The notes beneath the pieces were generated by a model. The model was given only the letters and a program-made list of their open reading frames with translations, was not told the origin of the DNA and searched no databases. This document shows, piece after piece, positions 61,331-64,000 of a DNA stretch of 64,000 bases. Origin of the DNA: Sulfobacillus sp. (GTDB lineage: Bacteria > Bacillota > Sulfobacillia > Sulfobacillales > Sulfobacillaceae); the NCBI GenBank assembly GCA_027343695.1, contig DAHWKJ010000028.1:120950-184949 (forward strand), in the 5' to 3' direction. The position numbers were made by a program, and so were the translations under genes. Every line of letters begins with the position of its first letter. Within the stretch, counting starts at the first letter, position 1.

Positions 61331-61409
61331 TTGATACATCGGTTTGCCTATATGCTAAAATGGTGCGTAATGTCGATTTTCCAGTTTAATTTAGAGAGGA
61401 TCTTGTACC

Positions 61410-62528
61410 ATGCGGATTGGGCTTCCTAAAGAGATTAAAGTTGATGAGAATCGAGTGGCTTTGACACCAGCGGGTGTTTTATCCTTGACCAAGGACGGAC
61501 ACACTGTCTTGGTCGAAGCCAATGCTGGGCTCGGTAGTGGATTTACCGACGAACAATATCGAATTGCTGGAGCTACTTTATTGACCGAAGCCAGCGAGGT
61601 CTGGGGACAGTCGCAAATGGTAGTCAAAGTAAAAGAACCCCTGCCCCAAGAATATGGGTATTTTCGTGCCGACCTCGTGCTATTTACATACCTTCACTTA
61701 GCGCCAGAACCGGAACTGACTAGGGCTTTACGGCAATCCGGCATTACCGCTATTGCGTACGAAACGGTGCAAAAGGCGGACCATAGTTTACCCCTACTAA
61801 CCCCTATGAGTGAAGTCGCCGGCCGGATGGCAACCCAAATCGGAGCCCAGTTCTTGGAGAAACCTCACGGGGGTCGCGGTATCCTCCTAGGAGGAGTGCC
61901 TGGCGTGCTTCCGGGCCATGTAGTGGTCGTGGGTGGAGGCATCGTGGGGACCAATGCCGCGCGCATCGCGCTGGGTCTGGGTGCTGAAGTCACAATTGTT
62001 GACATTAACGCAGACCGTCTAAGGCAGTTAGACGACCAATTTCATGGCCGTCTGCACACATTGATGTCCAATGAATATAACATCGCCGATGCTGTGCGCC
62101 ATGCCGATCTCGTCGTGGGTGCGGTCTTAATTCCCGGAGCCAGAGCGCCACACTTGGTCAGTGAAGAGATGGTGAAATCCATGCCAGCGGGTTCCGTCAT
62201 CGTTGATGTCGCCATTGACCAAGGGGGATCGATTGAAACGATTGACCGGGTGACGACACACTCTAACCCGACCTACGAGAAATATGGCGTCGTACATTAT
62301 GCGGTAGCCAATATGCCAGGTGCGGTGGCGCGAACCTCCACATTAGCGTTAACGAACGTGACCTTAAGCTATACCCGAAGCTTAGCCAAGTTCGGAGCCG
62401 AAGACGCCATGCGGCGGGACGAATCGCTGGCTAAGGGATTAAACATCTATAAGGGCCAGGTCACCTTCGAAGCCGTGGCGGAATCCCATAACCTTCCTTA
62501 CACCGCCGTTTCCGCGATTCTTGCGTAG
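61410..62528 (+). CDS. ald: Alanine dehydrogenase
   Basis: NAD-dependent oxidative deaminase of alanine to pyruvate and ammonia, 372 residues. The family opening [21 protein letters not shown], the catalytic-domain [13 protein letters not shown] (substrate Lys), the NAD site [20 protein letters not shown] and the C-terminal [19 protein letters not shown] are complete. AGAGAGGAT precedes the ATG. It starts 80 bases behind the amino acid permease. Confidence 0.94.
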   Translation: MRIGLPKEIKVDENRVALTPAGVLSLTKDGHTVLVEANAGLGSGFTDEQYRIAGATLLTEASEVWGQSQMVVKVKEPLPQEYGYFRADLVLFTYLHLAPEPELTRALRQSGITAIAYETVQKADHSLPLLTPMSEVAGRMATQIGAQFLEKPHGGRGILLGGVPGVLPGHVVVVGGGIVGTNAARIALGLGAEVTIVDINADRLRQLDDQFHGRLHTLMSNEYNIADAVRHADLVVGAVLIPGARAPHLVSEEMVKSMPAGSVIVDVAIDQGGSIETIDRVTTHSNPTYEKYGVVHYAVANMPGAVARTSTLALTNVTLSYTRSLAKFGAEDAMRRDESLAKGLNIYKGQVTFEAVAESHNLPYTAVSAILA

Positions 62529-62545
62529 AAGCGCACTCACTGTTC

Positions 62546-62596
62546 AAACCCGCGGACTGGGTCTTTAAATTATTTAAGACCTAGCTTCGTGGGTTT
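62546..62596 (+). terminator. Stem-loop between ald and xerD
   Basis: AAACCC (62546-62551) pairs with GGGTTT (62591-62596), and an inner GGTCTT/AAGACC hairpin lies between. A T-run is missing, so it is a probable but not certain terminator. Confidence 0.5.
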
Positions 62597-62658
62597 TGGG
62601 CAGGGATTTTGCATTCCGGTGTCGAACCTCTCTGCGAACAGGAGTGAGGAGGAGTCCG

Positions 62659-63534
62659 ATGCAAGAACACATGGCAGAATTTTTATATTACCTCCGCTAT
62701 GAACGACGCCTTTCCTCCAACACCGTGGAATCCTACGGACGCGATCTCCAAGATTTTTTTCGATTTTGTGATGGCAGGCCATCTAGTGTGGTACGTGACA
62801 GCGTTATTGCCTACTTGGAAAACCTACGGAGTCAGTCGCGTTCCGCGGCCACCATCGCAAGAAGGCTGGCAGCGTTGAAAGCCTTTTATCGGTATCAAAT
62901 GCGTGAAGAGCACTCCGACGACGATCCAACGGAATTTTTACTTTCGCCCAAATTGCACCGTAAGCTACCGGATGTGTTAACCGTTGCGGAAGTGACCCGA
63001 TTGGTGGAATCACCCAACACATCGAAGTTGCCAGGTCTCAGAGATCGGGCGATGTTGGAAGTCCTCTACGCCACCGGCATTCGTGTAAGCGAACTCTGTC
63101 ACCTCGGGGTCAATGATTGGTGGTCGGACCCGCCCCGCATTCGATGTCTCGGTAAGGGGTCTAAAGAACGATATGTGCCCCTGGGCGATCTAGCAATTCA
63201 TTGGCTTGCCGAATATGTAGAACGGGAACGTCCGAAGTTATTGCGACACCAGGATTGTGGTATGTTGTTCCTCAACCATCGAGGGGAAGTACTCACACGG
63301 CAAGGATTTTGGAAACTGGTCAAGAAGTATGCCGTGGTGGCCGGCATCACCAAACCGATTACGCCCCATACCATTCGCCATTCCTTCGCCACCCACTTAC
63401 TCGAAAATGGCGCGGACTTGCGCTCGGTTCAAGAAATGTTGGGCCATCAAGACATTTCGACGACGCAAATTTATACCCATGTTAGTGCCAATCGTCTTAA
63501 ACCAGCCTATCAAGCGGCGCATCCTAGGGCATAA
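62659..63534 (+). CDS. xerD: Site-specific tyrosine recombinase XerD
   Basis: Chromosome dimer resolution recombinase of 291 residues. The N-terminal core-binding domain runs LYYLRYERRLSSNTVESYGRD. The catalytic set is Arg in ATGIRVSELCHL, Lys in LGKGSKERYVP, HTIRHSFATHLLENG, LGHQDISTTQIYTHVS with the Tyr nucleophile. The ATG at 62659 has GGAGGAG upstream; an earlier in-frame start has no site. It is followed at once by deoB, the order known from Bacillus-type chromosomes, so this is housekeeping rather than an integrase. Confidence 0.93.
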   Translation: MQEHMAEFLYYLRYERRLSSNTVESYGRDLQDFFRFCDGRPSSVVRDSVIAYLENLRSQSRSAATIARRLAALKAFYRYQMREEHSDDDPTEFLLSPKLHRKLPDVLTVAEVTRLVESPNTSKLPGLRDRAMLEVLYATGIRVSELCHLGVNDWWSDPPRIRCLGKGSKERYVPLGDLAIHWLAEYVERERPKLLRHQDCGMLFLNHRGEVLTRQGFWKLVKKYAVVAGITKPITPHTIRHSFATHLLENGADLRSVQEMLGHQDISTTQIYTHVSANRLKPAYQAAHPRA

Positions 63535-63564
63535 TGAACCACCAACTCAAGGGGGGTTTTTCTT

Positions 63565-64000
63565 GTGCGTGTAACGTTGTTAGTAATCGATTCAGGGGGT
63601 GTCGGGGATGCTCCTGACGCGGCACAATTTGGGGATAGCGGTGCCAATACTATAAAACATACGGCGGAGGCCGCTGGTGGATTATCGCTGCCGAATCTTT
63701 CAGCGATGGGGCTAAAGTGTTTGCTACCGGGAAACGACATTATTGGCCGGGAGCTTGAAGGGGCTGTCGCCTTGATTCATCCTCGTGCTAACGGTAAAGA
63801 CACCTTGGCTGGGCATTGGGAAATGATGGGGCTCACCGTGCAAACCCCGTTTCGGACCTATCCCAACGGATTTCCGCCTGACGTAACCAGTGCCCTCAGT
63901 CTAGCATTCGGCCGCCCTCTATTAGGGAATGAGGCAGCGTCGGGCACCGAAATCATAAATCGGTTAGGATCGCAGCACCTAGAAAGCGGGTGGCCGATTG
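63565..64000 (+). CDS. deoB: Phosphopentomutase, 5' part
   Basis: Metalloenzyme that interconverts ribose-1-phosphate and ribose-5-phosphate (and the deoxy forms) in nucleoside salvage. The 145 codons present begin VTLLVIDSGGVGDAPDAAQF with the metal-binding Asp, then GANTIKH, and GKDTLAGHWEMMG with the phosphorylated Thr, typical of DeoB. Start is GTG with AAGGGGGG eight bases upstream. The gene runs off the right edge. It follows xerD by 30 bases and is probably co-transcribed. Confidence 0.92.
   Translation, partial: MRVTLLVIDSGGVGDAPDAAQFGDSGANTIKHTAEAAGGLSLPNLSAMGLKCLLPGNDIIGRELEGAVALIHPRANGKDTLAGHWEMMGLTVQTPFRTYPNGFPPDVTSALSLAFGRPLLGNEAASGTEIINRLGSQHLESGWPI

Noticed and set aside
1..64000. 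CRISPR array, rRNA or tRNA genes, prophage
   Set aside because: No regularly spaced repeats, no cloverleaf or rRNA-like sequence noticed, and no phage structural genes; XerD is the housekeeping enzyme by its deoB context.

Overview
The window reads as a piece of a low-to-mid GC, Gram-positive-type bacterial chromosome. Strong AGGAGG-like ribosome binding sites sit before most genes, there are frequent GTG/TTG starts, lipobox lipoproteins, a PhoP-type Pho box with an 11-bp period, and the xerD-deoB order known from Bacillus-type genomes. The gene mix (DUF4012 protein, OFA transporters, many FCD-type GntR regulators, tight aerobic catabolic operons) would suit an aerobic, possibly acidophilic and thermotolerant Firmicute such as Sulfobacillus. 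That assignment is inference from style and content, because no rRNA or tRNA gene lies in the window.

Layout. 1-9 kb: the 5' part of a uracil-DNA glycosylase on the minus strand, an OFA-type MFS carrier with a tiny membrane protein behind it, a CBS-ACT sensor protein, then a tightly packed catabolic operon (GlcG/HbpS protein, aconitase-like large and small subunits, isocitrate lyase/PEP mutase family lyase, acyl-CoA synthetase). The large subunit carries an apparent one-base frameshift near its N-terminus. 9-15 kb: a large membrane glycosyltransferase-like protein, a Pho-box-preceded pit/DUF47 phosphate uptake pair, a family 2 glycosyltransferase and a LysR regulator. 15-20 kb: FAD amine oxidase-like protein, nitroreductase, small SDR, a DapA-family aldolase, a 7Fe-type ferredoxin and, divergently, a stand-alone NuoF-like flavoprotein. 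20-23 kb: a decayed stretch with an IS607-type recombinase remnant, two small exported or membrane proteins and a Tn3-family transposase remnant.

23-28.4 kb: a compact 4-hydroxyphenylacetate (homoprotocatechuate) operon: GntR regulator, DapA-family aldolase, HpaG-like hydrolase/isomerase, HpaB, HpaD, HpaC. It lacks recognisable hpaE, hpaF, hpaH and hpaI. 28.5-38 kb: mixed genes (lipoprotein, MMPL exporter with a mini GntR regulator, NAD(P)H-dependent reductase, MerR-like coiled-coil protein, glycosyltransferase, aldo/keto reductase, orphan ABC ATPase, frameshifted ribokinase). 38.5-43 kb: MFS transporter and the three-gene proton-translocating transhydrogenase pntAA-pntAB-pntB. 43-50.5 kb: cytochrome P450, 2-hydroxyacid dehydrogenase, PAP2 phosphatase, MFS, site-2 protease, two-domain sulfurtransferase, membrane protein. 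50.6-55.6 kb: GntR regulator followed by a peptide-type ABC importer (binding protein and two permeases, no ATPases) ending in a NIF3-family gene and a strong terminator. 55.7-61.3 kb: DUF4012 protein, glycosyltransferase, membrane-anchored phosphoesterase, amino acid permease. 61.4-64 kb: alanine dehydrogenase, xerD and the start of deoB.

How the genes may work together. The 3.9-8.7 kb operon would fit hydration/dehydration of a substituted malate, cleavage by the lyase to pyruvate plus a short acid, and activation of that acid to its CoA ester, with the OFA carrier importing the acid. The 23-28 kb operon would hydroxylate and ring-cleave 4-hydroxyphenylacetate, with the DapA-like protein as candidate final aldolase. 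These two operons and the NIF3-linked importer are the best candidates for new biology.
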